From: Cyanoderma ruficeps
Taxonomy: Eukaryota > Chordata > Aves > Passeriformes > Timaliidae
Assembly: GCA_008694505.1 (NCBI GenBank)
Contig: VZDJ01001163.1
Span: 1 to 64,000, forward strand
Direction: 5' to 3'
Length of the DNA stretch: 64,000 nucleotides
Positions 62,190 through 64,000 of the stretch are shown one piece after another (the stretch's first letter is position 1; each line of letters begins with the position of its first letter). The notes under the pieces were generated by a model. The model saw only the letters and a list, made by a program, of their open reading frames with translations, ran no database searches and was not told the DNA's origin. Both the position numbers and the translations under genes were made by a program.

Positions 62190-62502
62190 CAAATATCAGA
62201 GAGAGACCCTTCATCAGGAACTGTAGTGATAGGACAAGGGGGAACGGATTAAAACTGAAATAGGGGAAAATCAGGTTACAGGAGAAATTCTTCCCTGTGA
62301 GGGAGGGCTGGCCCTGGCACAGGGTGCCCAGAGCAGCTGTGGCTGCCCCTGGATCCCTGGCAGTGTCCAAGGCCAGGCTGGACAGGGCTTGGAGCAGCCT
62401 GGGACAGTGGAAGGTGTCCCTGCCATGGAAGGGGGTTTGGAACTGGACGAGCTTTAAGGTCCTTTCCAACCCAAACCATTCTGTGATTCTATGCTTCTAT
62501 TG
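62190..62502 (+). mobile_element. CR1 LINE fragment, young-looking copy
   Basis: CR1 3' module with 'ggacaagggggaacggatta', 'gccctggcacagggtgccca', 'gagcagctgtggctgcccct', 'tcctttccaacccaaaccat' and a terminal 'attctgtgattctatgcttc'. It shares a 73-bp identical core with the copy at 37.3 kb. Confidence 0.92.
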
Positions 62503-64000
62503 ATATGAGCCATACAGCTTTTAGTATCTGAGAGAATCAATTGACAAAAACTAATTATGATGTTTACACTCTTTTTTTTGCAGGACCCAGAGCTTTTTCT
62601 TGCCACATATTTTTTAAAGATAGAAACACAACTTAAAAAAAGAAGTGAGAGGGAAAGCCAATAATATGACAACAAAACAACTGTTTGCAACTACTGGAAA
62701 TATTGTGTTAATAGCTGAGCTGCTCTCTTCAGGGCCTTAGGCTTTCACCAAAATATACCAAGTGGTGCTAAGTGGGGTGGCTTCACCCTTACTGAGGAAG
62801 CTCAGATAAACTCATTAATCTAAGGACATAGCAGGAATCTTCTGTTTCTCCTTCCACCCAAACTCTCCTGTTTGTACAAATATGTCTGCAACTGCATCCG
62901 AACCTGCAGAGCTTTCTTAAGGCAAAACCCACTCTTCCCCCTCCATAAATAACTTTAGGAATCGGTTCATACCCCTCCCAGATATCCCTCCCACTCCTGC
63001 CCGCAGCTTTGATTTCATGCCTGTCTTCAGAAGCCAGAGTGAATCACCCATTTCCTACCTCCTAATCCCCACTCCATCACAAAGCTCTGCAGGTTTGCTG
63101 CTGCTCCTCCAGGTATTTCTGCTTTGGGCTCAGTAAGAAAAGCTACATTAAGATAAAAAAACGCCGAGCAGGTGGCACTACCATAGTCTAACACACAGAG
63201 AAAGGAATCAAGCTTGTTCCCTCGTGGCTGTTGTATGTTAAACACAATTAAATAATGAAAGAGCATAAATTACAGTCTGGATTTTCTCATGTAGTTTTTT
63301 TCCCCCCATGTGGGGTAGAAAACTCCATGTGGGATTTTAGTGTCTCCAGTCTTTGCAACGTGGAATCATGTCATATCCATCCAACCTTGACAGGTCACTT
63401 TATTTTAAAGGTATCAGCAGTTTTGTCAGAATCTCAGGTTTCACATGGGAATAAAGAAACCCCAAACCTTAAAAAAGTGAATTTTGGCTGTTAACACACC
63501 AGAAAGCAAACAAAAGGAAGTCACTTGAGGCTTAAGCTTTGAATGTTTGGGATTGGCAGCATAGGACTGACCCAACGCAATTTCATGGTCTGTTTATCCG
63601 TCCTGTTCTCCACACCATCATGAATTTAATAACAGGTGCTTTCCCTTACCCAGGCATCTGTGACAAACAGAACATGCTGCAGAGAAAGCAACTGCCTTCA
63701 TAAATCTAATTCCAGTCAATGAAGAGTTTGTGTCTGAGAGTCACGGAACTGCGTAATCAATAATCATGGTCTGCCAGACAGAAAAATACCTTCCGATGGC
63801 TTCCTTCAAAGCTGTGCACCAGATTCTGGATTCTTTCTCAGGATCTCAGGATTATGCAGCCTCCCTAAAGGCTGTGTGGACTAACACTGTTATCCTGCAT
63901 AACTCTATCTGGCACTTGACCTGAATATGTTTCTCTCGATTAGGCAGTGACATTCTCATCTGGAAACTCTGTTTGTACATTCAAATTGTTGTCTCAGCAT
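62503..64000. other. Intronic stretch with a CTCF-like site
   Basis: Non-coding sequence to the window edge. The only item singled out is the CTCF-like motif at 63,162-63,180. No PCDHA constant exon was found here. Confidence 0.4.
63162..63180 (+). promoter_or_regulatory. Candidate CTCF site in the PCDHA intron
   Basis: The plus strand reads CGAGCAGGTGGCACTA, matching 11 of 12 core positions of the CTCF consensus (CCASYAGRKGGC) plus the following RSYR. It points opposite to the direction of PCDHA transcription, the orientation expected of enhancer-side CTCF sites in this locus. This is a motif match by eye only. Confidence 0.35.

Larger units (their letters stand above)
47484..64000 (-). other. 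PCDHA: Probable intron between PCDHA constant exons 2 and 3
   Basis: From the acceptor at 47,484 to the window edge I find no copy of the two short upstream PCDHA constant exons (encoding the PDWRYSAS and GPDQQWP-like motifs). The interval is therefore probably one intron longer than 16.5 kb; the equivalent mammalian intron is also long and contains enhancer HS7. The identification depends on my not having missed those short exons (about 60 and 85 bp). Confidence 0.65.

Noticed and set aside
47484..64000. The two short PCDHA constant exons upstream of the last one
   Set aside because: I looked for sequence encoding PDWRYSAS- and GPDQQWP-like motifs on the minus strand and found none, so I placed them outside the window.
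1..64000. CRISPR arrays, tRNA, rRNA, prokaryotic operons or a viral genome
   Set aside because: No regularly spaced repeats, cloverleaf-like sequences, rRNA or viral genes recognised; the window is vertebrate genomic DNA.

Overview
This window is almost certainly from a bird. It carries at least fifteen CR1-type LINE fragments, most of them short 3'-end pieces with the avian ending (a 'ttccaaccc...attctatgattct'-like tail), in gene-poor, intron-rich vertebrate DNA. I cannot say which bird order. All recognisable coding sequence belongs to the clustered protocadherin locus and reads on the minus strand.

Layout, in transcription order (high to low coordinates): (1) 47.5-64 kb appears to be the last intron of the PCDHA (alpha) cluster; (2) 47,173-47,483 is the last constant exon of PCDHA, encoding the shared lysine-rich cytoplasmic tail, followed by a probable ~2 kb 3'UTR; (3) 11-45 kb is a gene-free interval filled with CR1 fragments, simple repeats and unrecognised sequence, the place where the alpha-cluster enhancer HS5-1 lies in mammals; (4) 10.96-11.24 kb holds a decayed fragment of a protocadherin EC1 domain; (5) 4,787-6,890 is a beta/gamma-type variable exon with signal peptide, EC1-EC5, the end of EC6, a transmembrane segment and a short cytoplasmic part ending at a consensus splice donor; (6) 1-1,592 is a second variable exon, cut by the window edge in late EC5. 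Each variable exon has a CGCT-containing box about 200-235 bp before its ATG, as expected of the clustered-protocadherin promoter element.

The genes work as one system. Stochastic choice of variable-exon promoters gives each neuron its own set of homophilic adhesion receptors. Alpha transcripts splice to the constant exon seen here. Beta/gamma-type exons downstream form the second part of the cluster.

The most notable anomaly is at the EC5/EC6 boundary. In the complete-looking exon, a single N at 5,283 replaces roughly 270-300 bp of EC6 and throws the apparent reading frame out. The window itself begins at exactly the homologous point of the neighbouring exon (38 identical bases at 1-38 and 5,308-5,345). 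This points to an assembly failure in a homogenised EC6 segment rather than to two broken genes. Outside the protocadherin locus I found no further protein-coding gene, tRNA, rRNA or CRISPR array.
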